A stretch of DNA of 64,000 nt, taken from NCBI GenBank assembly GCA_945859605.1, contig OX243815.1, positions 26,007,900 to 26,071,899 on the forward strand, written 5' to 3'. Below, in pieces: positions 33,523 through 45,529 of this stretch (position 1 is the first letter of the stretch; each line of letters begins with the position of its first letter). Below the pieces are notes generated by a model. It searched no databases, was not told where the DNA came from, and saw nothing but the letters and a program-made list of their open reading frames with translations. The position numbers and the translations under genes were made by a program. Source of the DNA: Lumbricus rubellus (Eukaryota; Annelida; Clitellata; Crassiclitellata; Lumbricidae).

Positions 33523-33780
33523 CAGCCGTAGCCAGGACTTTATTTGGTGGTGGGGGGGGGGTGTCTACGCGAATTTGAGTAAGCCGAAAAACAGCCTAAT
33601 CAACTGACTAAGGGTTTGGAGGATGATTTAATCTACTGTAAAATGTCAGAAAGAAAAAAAGCTTCAAAATGACACCCCTTTCGTTCTTGTATATGTAAAA
33701 TGCATTATTTCATTATAGCATCATTTCATTAGGGGTAGTGTGTTCTAACACCAAAAACACCCAACCTTGCTCCGGCTTTG
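33523..33780. mobile_element. MITE of the GCCGTAGCCAGG family
   Basis: Left end CAGCCGTAGCCAGGACTTTA followed by a G-run; right end TTGCTCCGGCTTTG inverted to it. It resembles the better-preserved element at 40902-41200. No clear target duplication here. Confidence 0.5.
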
Positions 33781-34639
33781 GACACAATGCTAAGTAGGGG
33801 CTTACCTAAGTGTCAGCTGGTTGCAAAGTTTTGAAGACTTCAACCAAACGCAGATGTTCAAAACACGATGTTGAACAAACAGCATCAGTTCGGTCAAAAC
33901 GCAGAACGAAAAATCCAACGTAACGTAGGGCCTATAAATACATCTTGCCGAGATGAGTGCGGGCTAGTGAGATCAACATTTGATTAAATAGGCCACTTAT
34001 CTACACAAAATTCCAAAACAAACCTGTTTTAATCCGGGGCCGATTCCGAGATTGTCCCGGCGAATCCTGTACGATCGACAGCCCTGAGTTTCAAAGGTTC
34101 TCCAACAGCGAATAAAAATTAAATTAGTTTTGAAATGTAATTTCAAATGAATCATTTTTGCGAGAAGCACTAGTTAGAGAACTTCACATAATCTTAGGCC
34201 TAGGCCTATACCATGACAGCGAGAACTGATTATACGGGCAATCGGCATCGACAGAATTAGTTTAAAAAATAATGTGTGCACTGTGCACCACTGTCAAATA
34301 AATCATACTGGTATTGTGGCCTTTGCATTATTACGTAAGATTATTTTTTATTGCATTAATCAGTTATCTAAAATGTTAGGATTCGATGAAGATGATGATG
34401 GCGACAACGACGACGACGATGATGATGAAGATGATGATGGCATCGAGAAATGATCCGAGGTAATTGAAAGCAATTTGGTCGTTTGATACACATTATTAAA
34501 AATTTAATCATTGGGACGATGCGGGTTTTATGTCCGGTATATACCAACATTAATTTGTCATTGGTCATAGAAAATTCAATACCAATTTAACGCAGTGAAA
34601 CTCATCGAAGTAGAAGGTTGACGACATGTTCTCGTTCTA
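33781..34639. other. Stretch with no supported gene
   Basis: Contains a GAT/GAC trinucleotide run at about 34385-34440. The ORF over it (34368-34568) is a repeat artefact. Nothing else is recognised. Confidence 0.5.
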
Positions 34640-35335
34640 ATCGTCTTCATCTTGATCATCTCTTTCATCTAATCGTCTTCATTTTTATCATCTCTTTCAT
34701 CTAATCGTCTTCATCTTTATCATCTCTTTCATCTAATCGTTTTCATCTTTATCATCTATTTAATCTAATCGTCTTCATCTTGATCATCTATTTAATCTAA
34801 TCGTCTTCATCTTGATTATCTTTTTAATCTAATCGTCTTCATCTGATCATCTTTTTAATCTAATCGTCTCCATCTTCATCATCTCTTTCATCTGCATCAT
34901 TCTCATCTTCATTTCAATGTCGCTCATTTTCATCACAAAATTAATTGGATTATCTATTTCATCTAATCGTCTTCGTCTTGATCATCTCTTTCATCTAATC
35001 GTCTTCATCTTGATCATCTATTTCATCTAATCATCTTCATCTTGATCATCTCTTTCATCTAATCGTCTTCATCTTGATCATCTCTTTCATCTAATCGTCT
35101 CCATGCATCTCGATCATCTATTTCATCTAATCGTCTTGATTGTTGATCATCTCTTTCATCTAATCGTCTTCATCTTGGTCATCTCATTCATCTAATCGTC
35201 TTCATCTTGATCATCTACTTCATCTAATCGTCTTCATCTTTATCATCTCATTCATCTAATCGTCTTCATCTTTATCATCTCTTTCATCTAATCGTCTTAA
35301 TCTTGATCACCTCTCTCTCATCTGCTTTATACTCA
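34640..35335 (+). repeat. ~31-bp minisatellite (TCATCTAATCGTCTTCATCT)
   Basis: About twenty units combining TCTAATCGTCTTCATCTTGA and TCATCTCTTTCA, interrupted once near 34885-34950 by a diverged segment whose phrase recurs near 35320-35380. Confidence 0.9.
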
Positions 35336-35502
35336 TCTTCATTACAATACCGCTCATCTTCATCATAAAATTCATTGGATTCATCTTCTACACTTTTATT
35401 AGTACGGACAGATACTCAGACGAAGACTAGTCACGAAGCAGAACCATACTACTCAAAAATCACTTAATCTCGCATAAGTACGAATTTTGCGGAAATTAAT
35501 TA

Positions 35503-35932
35503 TAGATGCTTAAACCGACAGAAACCGAATTTTAAAAACGGAATAAAAACGTCGTTTATTCAAAAAGAAAAAAATGGGAAAAAACGAGAAAAACGGAAAG
35601 CGAAACATAGTAATAACTGGACTTTGCTACATCTTTTACTGCAGGCTAAAATTAAAAAACCTTGTTTGCGCAATTCAATTTTAATCATCAGGCAAATGAC
35701 ACAATTCTATTAGTAAACTGAAAGTAGGCTAAGCTACGAAGTCAGTTTATATTAAGAGATATCAACCGACATTAAAATTAAGGAAAATAATTGTAGACAG
35801 CACATAAATAAATCTAAATAAAATAAAATTTAAAAAACGTAATAAACGGAAAAACGAGACGTAAAATAAAAAAAATAAAAAGCCCAATTATTTCTGAGAT
35901 GAAGAAAAACGAAAAAACGTTTTCAAAACTAT
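35503..35932. mobile_element. A-rich AAAACG MITE, diverged copy
   Basis: Shares with 61728-62157 the phrases AACGTCGTTTATTCAAA, ACTTTGCTACATCT and GAAAAAACGTTTT, and ends of the type TATAGATG / CTATA. No clear target duplication, so the boundaries are approximate. Confidence 0.55.
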
Positions 35933-36077
35933 ATCGGAAACTGATGCTAAGTCTTAGTCTTCAATTTCAACAACCGGTCAAATTTCCTTGCAATGGCTTT
36001 GTTCAGAAGTCAATAGTTCATTATTTTGACAGCAACCGCCTGAATTTTCTCCGCTTTTATTCTGCAGCGTGAGTGTA

Positions 36078-36158
36078 CAGGGTGGGCCATTATAGGGGTG
36101 TCGTTTTTAATGGTCCAGGGTGGGCCATATATAGGGTGTCTTTTTATGACCCACTCTG
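36078..36158. mobile_element. Miniature Tc1/mariner-type element
   Basis: Left end CAGGGTGGGCCAT after TA; right end ATGACCCACTCTG before TA. A second partial left end (CAGGGTGGGCCATATATAGG) lies inside at 36118. Only 81 bp. Confidence 0.6.
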
Positions 36159-36435
36159 TATATAGACACAGAAAGAGTGAAGCGACTGCGGCGGCGATAA
36201 TTACACCGCGAGTACCGCCCTATATACACAGCGTATACATCGGAGGCAAAATATAGATGACCGAGTTTGCGAGGAGGCAATTTTTCATTTCCTGCAGCTG
36301 TTGCTTTAATGTTCATAAATGACAGAAGAGACAGTCGTGCTGGAAATGACCTCACGAAGAAAGAGGATGCCAATGACAGGATGCAGAGAAGGCGGCGGTT
36401 GCTTGATCGATGACGAAATGCCGTGTGGAAATTCA

Positions 36436-36724
36436 GCAGCAGCAGCAGCAATAGCAATAGCAATAGCAACAGCAGCAGCAATAGCAATAGCAGCAGCAAT
36501 AGCAATAGCAACAGCAATAGCAATAGGAACAGCAGCAGCAGTAGCTATAGCAATAGCAATAGCAATAGCAGCAGCAATAGCAATAGCAATAGCAGCAGCA
36601 GTAGCAATAGCAATAGCAATAGCAACAGCAGCAGCAGCAGCAATAGCAATAGCAATAGCAATAGCAATAGCAATAGCAATAGCAATAGCAATAGCAATAG
36701 CAATAGCAATAGCAGTAGCAATAG
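36436..36724 (+). repeat. AGCAAT/AGCAGC hexanucleotide array
   Basis: Mixed trinucleotide and hexanucleotide repeat, purest from about 36640 to 36712. The long Ser/Asn, Ala/Ile and Leu ORFs on either strand are artefacts of it. Confidence 0.95.
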
Positions 36725-36779
36725 AGCAGAAGCCAAACAGACAACAATGGGGTCTTGAAGGGTGATGGGGGGCTTTCTA

Positions 36780-38193
36780 AATTATTACGTGTCGATGGTT
36801 TGAGACGGACGAGCATTAACTCGAGCAAAATGCGAAACGAATTGAAAGAAATTTACGAATGAGTTTGCGATTTGAATTGAAATAATTATAGATCTATGTA
36901 CATGTATATGACGGATGAAGACGGTTTGCAGATCGGTCAATCTCATCGAAAAGATGCCTTAGAAATACTCTATCCCACCCAATTCTCCTATAGTCAATTA
37001 AGTTATAGCGAGAACGCAGACCATAAATATACAGTCGGTGGGAAGATGGGTCGGTGAGGGAAAGGACTGGCCGCCACCTGCCCTCAAATGCCGAGGTTAA
37101 GAAGATGACGTCGCTAACACTTCATGGTTCGTACTCATGGGCGCATGGTGGCTCCTCGACTTGACGTCCCCGGATTTTGACTTGGAAAAGGAACGAACAT
37201 GGTAGCTCTGGCCATTGCAGACTTGATTTTATATAGCACCGGTGACTGAGCTAGTCTCTCTGACGTGGATTCTGTGGGCGCTGAAGATTCACGCAGATTC
37301 ACATTACCGGGTACATTACACAACAATACATTACATAATATTGCGATACATTACGGCTATAGCTCTTCTCTCAATTATACCAATCAGTCAATTTAAGTGA
37401 AAGCGAATACTTTATGTCCTGTTTGATTGATAAACGTCCTGTTTCCTGTCAACGATTTGTTTCCGCCGGCTTCCATCATGGCGGCCTTCATGCATGGCGT
37501 AGGTATATAATGGAGGCCAATTGAGAGGAGGAGGCACTAGCATCTCGTGTTGCCTGAATTGAAGGACTGTCCATTCAGGAATCATCAACGTCACGAGTCG
37601 TGTTACAGCAACCGCGGTTTGAAGACCGTGTAAGACGATACGCAGCGGGAGATGGAGAGAGACTGTTAGCGTGTGTTTGGCGTCTCAACAGGCGCTTCAT
37701 ATCCACTTGTGTCGGCTGCAATAGCACTGCACTGTATACTCGCAGATTCTGTCTATTTGTATGCGCCTTCTTCTCTCCTAACGTCTCGTTTTTTCCTGTA
37801 TGTTACTCGTTTCTCGTTCGGTTGTTGTCTGTTTTGTTTGTTCTTGTTGTTTGCCAATTCCTGTCTTTCTGTGTAATAGAAGTTTTCATTACCACGTGTG
37901 TGTGCCTATTCTCTGTCCGTGTTCGTGTTTGTCTACTCGCATTTCCAGATTCCCATTTCCGTCCTTGCATTCCCCACCCACAGCCGATGGCTATCTTATA
38001 CAATGGTCTCGAATGCAATGCCTTCATTTCTTGTAAGTTTTTATTGCCCTTCCCATTCCATGCTTTTATCCTCGATGTTTGTCCGTTAACATTCATTTTC
38101 ATTCTTAACAGCCTACGTGACTGTGTCCCGCTCCTGTTGCCTTCGACTCGATCAGCATCTCTGATCATTTGAAAACCGTCGACTCTGTTTTGC
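36780..38193. other. Stretch with no convincing gene
   Basis: The largest ORF (37600-38172, 190 codons) is rich in Phe, Leu, Cys and Ser. It has no domain that I recognise, no good start context and a pyrimidine-rich composition, so I do not call it. A donor-like TTGTAAGTT at about 38030 is unsupported. Confidence 0.45.
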
Positions 38194-38201
38194 CTGCGTA
38201 T

Positions 38202-38349
38202 CAGTGGTGAAGTGGGGCGGGAACGCGGGGGAACGCCGTTCCCGCCCTTTTTTCAGGAATAATTAAATAATTATAATACTACTACTACTACTAATAATTA
38301 TTATTATAAAGAGCGTTTCCCCACTTCATTTTTTAGGACTACACCACTG
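38202..38349. mobile_element. hAT-like MITE, 148 bp
   Basis: Ends CAGTGGTGAAGTGGGG and CACCACTG. Target duplication CTGCGTAT (38194-38201) versus TTGCGTAT (38350-38357), seven of eight matching. Interior contains a short ACT/ATT run. Confidence 0.75.
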
Positions 38350-38599
38350 TTGCGTATGCCCAAATATGTATATATAGCACTGTAGATGTCGCTGTGCATG
38401 TCTGTAGCATATAATACTAGAACCATAGAAAACTATACTCCATCGTGGTAATAACGCCTGTAAAGAATTCTCTCGTTCCAATCTTGCCATTGCTGCACAT
38501 GCATGTAGCTGTTGCTGCAGCCGAGGTAGACACCATTGAGCATCATCTGGTGCTGTTGCATCAGCGCTTCGTCGATGCTTCTTGCTCCCTGCCTCCTCC

Positions 38600-38655
38600 T
38601 GGTGCTGCCTCTGCTCCTGCTGCTGCTGCTGCTGCTGATGTTGCTGCTGCTGTTC
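38600..38655. repeat. (CTG)n-rich microsatellite
   Basis: GCTGCTGCTG array. The opposite-strand ORF at 38326-38817 gains its poly-Gln from it and overlaps the MITE, so it is not called. Confidence 0.85.
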
Positions 38656-38802
38656 GGCTGATGCTGTGACAGACGGACGTCCTCTGTCGACCGAGATAGA
38701 TATCGTCGCTTGAAATCTGACGAACGAACGACAAACGTCGTCGACCAACTTTATAATATAGTCTACGAACATTCGTCTCACGCTGTGTCTGCTTCTGCTG
38801 CT

Positions 38803-38910
38803 CTCTCTCTGTCTCACATTCTGTGTGTGTGTCTCTATCTATCTATCTCTCTATCTATCGCTCTCTCTATTTCTAGCTCTCTCTCTCTTTCTATCTCTCT
38901 ACCTAAGTAT
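38803..38910. repeat. TC / TCTA microsatellite
   Basis: CTCTCTCT and CTATCTATCT runs. Confidence 0.9.
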
Positions 38911-38967
38911 CTACCGCTTTGCGTTGTGTATATAGAAGTGACGAGAGTGACAACAGGTGACAAGAGT

Positions 38968-38980
38968 ATCAAGGTAAGTC
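38968..38980 (+). other. Isolated consensus-like splice donor
   Basis: ATCAAG|GTAAGT is a perfect donor context on the receptor's strand, 7.8 kb upstream of its ATG. It might end a non-coding first exon of the receptor gene. No acceptor pairing can be demonstrated. Confidence 0.15.
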
Positions 38981-39309
38981 GTCTCTAGACCATTATTTTA
39001 TTAGTTATAACTGCTAATGGATACAGCGTCAACAGTAAAGTTATGATGCTCATTAATTTTCATCCGTATTATATTTATTATACTTAGATAAATTTACGTG
39101 GCGCCCATAAAAGAAAACTAATAATCCCACTGCCTAGAAATGATGTTAAAAATGTCATTCAAATCAAAAGAGCTCTAAAAATTAATATCAGCAGAAGCTC
39201 AGATTATTAGGAGACTCGTTAGCATTTAGTGGAGACACCTAATTCACGTGCATGCACTAACAGCCTTGCAGGAAATTCCAAACTGTATATATATATATTT
39301 ATATATGTA
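38981..39309. other. Stretch with no supported gene
   Basis: Unrecognised AT-rich sequence ending in a TA tract next to the mariner-type element. Confidence 0.5.
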
Positions 39310-39931
39310 CACTGTGCCCCATAAAAAACACACCAAAAAACTTTTCAAAATTCTTCTATAAAACTATGCCAATTGTAATAAAAGTTTGTACGCTGTTTCT
39401 CAACTAATTTTGCCACAAAATATTTTACATTTTACTTACTCACAGAAGTGGTTGTTGTTGGAGGCAGTGACGCAGACTAAACGTGTTTGGAAACATTTAA
39501 ACAGAGATTAGTAACTTAAAGTTAAGATGGTTTTCAGCAGCCCCAGCACATCGCGCAAAGTACACCATTGCGTTGCTGCAACGTGAAACACCAAGCTTCA
39601 TTGGACCGGAACTCTGGCCAGCAAACTCACCAGACTTCAATCCCGTTGACTACAGAATTTGGGGTCTAATACAGGAACGCGTCTACCAGACAGCAATACG
39701 GGACATCAACAAGTTGAAGGAGCGCCTCATTGTTGTGTGGGCACAGTTGAAGCAGAGTGTCATTGAAAAAGCTATTGAACAGTGGCGGCCAAGGCTGAGA
39801 GCCTGCGTTCAAGCGAAGAGACATCACTTCGAACATCTTCTTAAATGAAACATTACTTTTTCTTATTTAACATTAGACATACATGCGTTTCATGACAAAG
39901 TTTTTTGGTGTGTTTTTTATGGGGCACAGTG
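39310..39931 (+). mobile_element. Tc1/mariner-type element, internally deleted
   Basis: Inverted ends CACTGTGCCCCATAAAAAAC and its counterpart, each flanked by TA (39308-39309 and 39932-39933). At 622 bp it keeps only the transposase C-terminus (39573-39848). Confidence 0.88.
39573..39848 (+). pseudogene. Tc1/mariner transposase C-terminal fragment
   Basis: 91 codons. The motif LWPANSPDFNPVDYRIWG holds the second catalytic Asp region of IS630-Tc1-mariner transposases. ERVYQTAIRDINKLKERL follows, typical of the C-terminal part of this group. The DNA-binding domain and first catalytic Asp are missing, so it cannot catalyse transposition. A related fragment lies at 45530-45750. Confidence 0.8.
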
Positions 39932-39933
39932 TA

Positions 39934-40505
39934 TATAGGCATTGTTTGAGAATGGCAGAAAGAGTAAAATAATCCCCGAAGCACCTAAAATCGAAACTGA
40001 GGCAGAACGATAGGCTACCATTGGCAAGCTATTTCTGAATGTCCAGCAGTCAACCAGATGCATAAAATATTATATACAGAGCACGGTGGTTCCCCGTAAT
40101 CCAGGAAATCAACAGAAACTATCAGGACAAGTTTTCATCGCCCGTCTAGTCGGCGCCGATCGACCCACAGACAGTTGCGAGATTGAGGGTCAGTATAGAC
40201 CGCCACTTTAAAGATTCAATTCGCCATTGCTTAATCCGGTCTACAGGTGTAAAATTAAGCGGTGTATATGAGGCGCAAGATGGTAGGATTATCTATGTAG
40301 ATTTGGGAATTTATAACTGTCCAGCTGAAACCCTGTCCCTCTTTTTTTGTATACGTGGACCAGTCACTATATATAACAGTATAACAGAAGGTCAAAGTTA
40401 CATAAAACCAAACCTTTTCGAAGTGCATGCAATAAATCAGTGGTAAAAGCGAAAAATTATTGCAGCTCGCAGTCTCTATAGAACGGTTAAGTCTAAACTT
40501 GAGCA
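39934..40505. other. Stretch with no supported gene
   Basis: ORFs at 40183-40446 (+) and 40255-40506 (-) overlap on opposite strands, without domains. Confidence 0.5.
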
Positions 40506-40513
40506 CATGCAGA

Positions 40514-41352
40514 CAGGGCCGGCCCTAGCTATAGGCAAAGTAGGCAGTTGCCTAGGGCGCCGCAGCCTTTGGGGGGCGCCGCGGCACCGGCGAATTAATT
40601 TTTTTTACACTACATTGTTTTAAACTCAAGACTTTCGCTAATGGAAAGAATTTAAAACAATGTCTTCAAGAAAAGGGCAGTAACTGAGGCAGGGCCGACC
40701 TGAGGCATAGGCAGAGCAGGCAGTTGCATGAGGTGCCAAGTTCTAAGGGCGCCATTTCCATCAAAGAGGGCGCCATTTCAACAATAGTTTATTTGAATAT
40801 TTTTTAAAACTTATACCATTCTCCACAAAATTGAATATTATCCAGCCTTCAGTGTACTAATAAAGAAATTAGAAAATCAATGAATTACTCAGTTGAGCGT
40901 ACAATGCCGTAGTTAGGGGGATGTTTTAGGTGTTTGAACACCCCCGAAATGAAATAATGTAAAAATGAAATAATTATGCATTTAATTTTGCTAGCACATG
41001 ACAGTGTAATGTAGGCCTAATTTTGAGCAAAAAATAGTCAAAAATCGCGGAAAATAATGTTTTTGGACGTCAGAAAATTCGACGACTAACAAAAAGTCAT
41101 CAGAAAATTTCGCCCAAAAAAGTCGACTGCAGCGTGTACGCACCTCAAAATTCACGGTCAAGAAAACATCCCCCGCAATAAAATCCTGGCTACGGCCTTG
41201 TGAGAGTAAACCGGCACTGGCTAATTCATCTTTAGATTCTGACGTGGGCTGAACAATTGAGTGGGAATCTAAGGGCACCAAATGCAGGCCAATGCCTGGG
41301 GCGCCAAATGTATGCCTTGCCTAGGGCGCCATTTGGGCTAAGGCCGGCCCTG
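40514..41352. mobile_element. hAT-like element with nested MITE
   Basis: Ends CAGGGCCGGCCCTAGC and its inverted counterpart ending CCGGCCCTG. Perfect 8-bp target duplication CATGCAGA (40506-40513 and 41353-41360). A second terminus-like CAGGGCCGACCTGAGGCA lies inside near 40691, and a different MITE is nested at 40902-41200. Non-coding. Confidence 0.88.
40902..41200. mobile_element. Nested hAT-like MITE of the GCCGTAGCCAGG family
   Basis: Ends CAATGCCGTAGTTAGGGGG and the inverted CCTGGCTACGGCCTTG. Target duplication TGAGCGTA (40894-40901) versus TGAGAGTA (41201-41208), seven of eight. It interrupts the larger hAT-like element and is therefore younger. Confidence 0.8.
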
Positions 41353-41360
41353 CATGCAGA

Positions 41361-41773
41361 CCTATAATAGAGTTCTGCATTTAGACAAAGTAGTCTGACA
41401 AAACGCCGTTGATACATAGTACTTCAATTTGGCAGTAAAAAACGTTCAGATGAAAACTAGATTCTGGACAGCAAAATAATATGCGTTCGCGCAGAACGAG
41501 TAAAGTCGACATCCAGTTCATAATATCTCACTGCAGAGAGGACAATGCATGGTCGTACTATTCATGCCGTCATTTTAAATCACATTGCTTCTCTATACGC
41601 TTACAGCACAAGGCCTCACAACATATTGCGACGGCTGCGTGAGGTTATTACAAGCGGTTATATAAACGTCCAAAATTGTCCATTATATTACCTATGTAGC
41701 ATGTATATTCGCACATAGTGTCTGCTCTCATCACGCGATCAAAGGCAAAGTGTTTTGTATATTATATACTATT
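41361..41773. other. Stretch with no supported gene
   Basis: Unrecognised sequence. Confidence 0.5.
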
Positions 41774-41781
41774 ATACATGC

Positions 41782-42645
41782 CATGGGCGCCCGCACATAG
41801 GGGCAAGGGGGGGGGGGCACTTGCCCTCCCTGGAAAACTGAAACTTATTTTTCTAACTACTACTTTTGGTTTTTTGACAAATTTCTTCGCATTAAAACAC
41901 TAATGATATGAACGATACATACAGTGAAAGTCATAAATCCATGTTTAAAAATCTCTGTAGAAATAAACATGCTCTTAATTTTCCGCCTTGCATTATCAAC
42001 ATCTTGCCAAAAGCTGGAACAATGACCATTGGTTTTTAACTCTTCGGCGGGCGCCCTTGCAAATAGTATATTTCTATCGATTACGACCTAGGCCTACTTG
42101 ATTGGAATCTCGCTGTCATGCAACCTTTCACAAAGTTCTGCACAAAATTAAGTATCAATACCAATGCCAACATTTGATATTTCTCAACAGTGCAGTATTC
42201 TGACTTGATGCAGCACTTGTGAATAATCTGGAGCGGCTTTCGAGAGGTGCTTTAGAAGTTTAGAAATTATTATTACAATATAGAAGTAGCTAGAGGAACA
42301 CTCGCACTTTGAAAACTGACACCTATTTGTTGTTCATTTATCCATTCATTCAATGGACTTAGGCCTATAATATTACAGCATCTCTTCAGGAACCCACTTT
42401 TAACATCTACTTTTTGATTTTTAACAAATTTCTTCGCACTAAAGAAACGGTTCATATTAAAGCTGATACACAAAATGAAACTGAAAAATTTGACATTTGG
42501 CATTAAGAAACCTCATTAAAAATACTCGTGTTCTTAATTTCCAGCTATGCATTTTTCAAGCTCCTGCTACTAAAACATTTGTGGTAACTGTGATGATCGA
42601 AAATTTTTGCCCCCCCCCCTGCAAAAATTTCTGCGGGCGCCCATG
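41782..42645. mobile_element. hAT-like non-autonomous element, CATGGGCGCCCGCA family
   Basis: Ends CATGGGCGCCCGCA and TGCGGGCGCCCATG. Target duplication ATACATGC (41774-41781) versus ATACAGGC (42646-42653), seven of eight. Internally it shares TTTTTAACAAATTTCTTCGC and other phrases with 50047-50468, in opposite orientation. A third CGGGCGCCC near 42048 suggests an internal rearrangement. Non-coding. Confidence 0.82.
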
Positions 42646-42653
42646 ATACAGGC

Positions 42654-42914
42654 TACACAGACCTTGTGGATTTAATGGAATTGCGTTTCGGTTTTAACGA
42701 CACGGCCGTTGACTGCATTGGCGTCAATGGCGAACGTAAAAATGTCTATGGTAGTATAATACGTCCTACACATAATAGGCTACACAACCAATACTGTATT
42801 TGTGAATGAAAGGCAACGAAAATGCATTTAATTGAACTCCCAAAGAATTCATCTTATTCCTGATGATCCGATTAAACAGTCAGAGATCAATGGGGAGAGG
42901 GGAGATATGGAAAT
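42654..42914. other. Spacer, nothing recognised
   Basis: No ORF or repeat recognised. Confidence 0.5.
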
Positions 42915-43085
42915 GGTAAACCATCTGGCCCGAAGAGCGTACGGACGCGGGATCGATTTTCGCAACCCTGAAAGGGTTGGCTCAGAAAGACTTCCTTTCC
43001 GCAGCTAAGGGATGTTGGTAAAATGATCAGCAGGACGTGATGGACGCCTTGCATGGCTGCCAAACAGTTAAATTCGACTTCTGAA
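42915..43085 (+). mobile_element. tRNA-derived SINE, copy B (diverged)
   Basis: The body phrase CTTGCATGGCTGCCAAACAG matches copy A at 27077-27096. The head is degraded: a B-box-like GGGATCGATTTTC near 42949, with no clear A box. Confidence 0.45.
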
Positions 43086-43687
43086 CTGACTTGTGATCAC
43101 CCGTTCAAACTATGAATCGTAAACTTTTACTGCGTTTCCAGTTTGAAGTAATAAGCGAAAATCATTATTCATTAAATTCTTTAAAACAATTATAGAATCT
43201 AGCTCATATATATACACTGAACATATTCAGTGGCGGCCCAAGTCGAGACATGGCTAAACAGTTGGCCGGAAGTGGGCATATTGCTGTGGGACGTATTGCA
43301 GTTGGAGCCCAGCAATAGCGAAGGATCGGCGCAGCCTTGGAGGTGAACACTGAACAGGTCACCATGGAGGACCGATAGCCTTCGGTTGGCAGACGCTATT
43401 TAATTATATTAATCGACCTACATGTATATAATACATTGAGATGGTTCAGATGGGATCAAATGGCATCATCATAATATGCTCTCGATAAACATAAATCCTG
43501 AGTCTGACTTCAACTTCAATTTAAAATGAAATAAATTGGAGAGCATAATAATTTTTTATCCCAGCACAGATCGGACAGAATGAACCTGACGACCATAGGG
43601 TATTCGCTCTCTCCAATGTATGTATACAAACGAACTCGAATTGCAAGGTCATATAAATAACTTTTATTTGCAAACGAACAATAGCTC

Positions 43688-43729
<42 letters not shown>

Positions 43730-44455
43730 TATATGTATATATATAATATATATACGGAGATCGCATTAACTGGAAGGGATCGTGAAGTCTCTGTATAATA
43801 TCATACATAATCTATGTATAGTTGTATACTATGCAAGCAGGTGGCTGTATAGAAAATATCAATGTTATTACATTGCAGATAAATATTGTATTTGGCATCA
43901 ATCCTCCAGATATAATGATAGTCGATGCCCTGCTGAAACGAGGTATATGCCGTGTGACAATTACGCCATGATGTTGTGATTAAAAAACTGTGGGTGTTTG
44001 TTGGGAAACTCCACTCGTATAGATGTAGTGATTTTTTTTAACTGAAGTAGGCCTATTGGGTTTTTTAACAATCGGAATACATGGATTGTAGAATACAGAA
44101 TGACTATATGTCTGTAAAAGTTTATGCCTATTTATAGTAGCATTTTCTCCTGATTTTGTTGTTGCTGTTAATTGCAAGACCATGTTGCTAAAATTAATCT
44201 TTTTAATGTTTCGCGGTATATTTATTCGAAGCTTCAATAGTCTATCTATATATGTGTGAATTTTCAATAGCTTATCTATTTTTAATATCAGGTCATCTAT
44301 TTAAATTTTCAGCAGGGAACGTTTCGTTATAACTTATATTCGTAAATATTATGGGCATAAGACTTGAGATACTTTGTCCAAATGGCAATGTCCATGCATG
44401 TTATGTTTTGTCATGGGACGTTTTAATGGTCGACATAACATAATAATGTTATATA
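43086..44455. other. Stretch with no supported gene; TA tract
   Basis: A TA array covers about 43690-43757. The short ORFs across and beside it (43521-43808, 43782-43979, 43980-44267) have no recognisable domains. Confidence 0.5.
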
Positions 44456-44867
44456 CACCGTGACTCAAAAAAAAGTAAGCCAAATTGTTTTGCATATATC
44501 TCTAACACCTGATGACATATCAAGCTAAAAGTTTCCAAATATTTAGAGAAGTGGACCAAGAATATGATTCCAAAAGTTCATGAAATAAAGTTGAACGGAT
44601 AAAAAGATATGAATATCTAAACTTCATATACCGAAATTGCAGTTTACAAGTAATTCTCTGTCAGATTCAATAAAAAGTAAGCCAAACAATTTGTTTTACA
44701 TCTCTGATGTCTGATGAGTAATCATAAAAACTTTTTCCATATATTTAGGGAATTGAACCAAGAATAGGATTCCAAAATTTCATGTCATAAATGTGAAGGG
44801 ATAGAAGGATATGGATATTTCAACTTCATCACCCGAAATTTCAGTTTTCAGCAAGTCTGTTATTGTG

Positions 44868-45497
44868 ATTCTAGGGGGTTTGACCACCGGACGGTTGACC
44901 ACCGGACGGTTGACCACCGGACGGTTGACCACCGGACGATTGACCACTGCGGACGTTTGACCATCGACCGATTGACCACCGGACGATTGACCACCGGACG
45001 ATTGACCATCGCTTGATTTTTATAAAACTTTAAGACACAGACTCAATGTACCACATACTCTATTTAATATGTAGCCTATAATCGAATATTAATACGAAGT
45101 GAAATGCGAAAATATGGACTACGCTGGACCCTTGATGGTAAAGAACAAAAGAGATTTATTTGGAATTCGTACTTAATACATGTAACTGCGATGTGCTATT
45201 TCATGTATAGGCTGTGCACATGTTAGTCAAAAGAAGCCGACGATGCTTATCTTTAGCCTGCTGGCGGTAAATACGAAATTTCGCTTTCAAGCTTAACTAA
45301 AAGCTAAGATAAAAGCTATACCGGTTTGCTTTGAAATTTTGTTAATAAATTTAAGTCACCACTAGACCGGTGGTCAATCGTCCGGTGGTCAATCGTCCGG
45401 TGGTCAATCGGTCAATGGTCAAACGTCCGCAGTGGTCAATCGTCCGATGGTCAACCGTCCGGTGGTCAACCGTCCGGTGGTCAATAGTCCGCGCACC
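44868..45497. mobile_element. Foldback-type element 2, nested in a mariner-type element
   Basis: Perfect 9-bp target duplication GTTATTGTG (44859-44867 and 45498-45506). The arms are tandem 15-bp units TTGACCACCGGACGR: about nine units on the left (to 45013) and about eight on the right (45367-45497), inverted. Both arms contain the same odd pair of units (CACTGCGGACGT followed by CATYGACCGA) at matching positions. The right terminus GGTGCGCGGAC resembles the GGTGTCCGGAC terminus of the element at 1463; the left terminus (ATTCTAGGGGG) has diverged. The 350-bp interior is non-coding. Confidence 0.82.
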
Positions 45498-45529
45498 GTT
45501 ATTGTGTAGACTTCATTTCTCTCACATTA

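Noticed and set aside
36319..36828. Ala/Ile, Ser/Asn and Leu-rich ORFs
   Set aside because: Translation of the AGCAAT array in different frames.
37600..38172. 190-codon ORF rich in Phe, Cys and Leu
   Set aside because: No recognised domain, weak start context and pyrimidine-biased composition; no exon signals to support it.
38326..38817. Poly-Gln protein on the - strand
   Set aside because: The Gln run is a CTG microsatellite and the C-terminal part overlaps a MITE.
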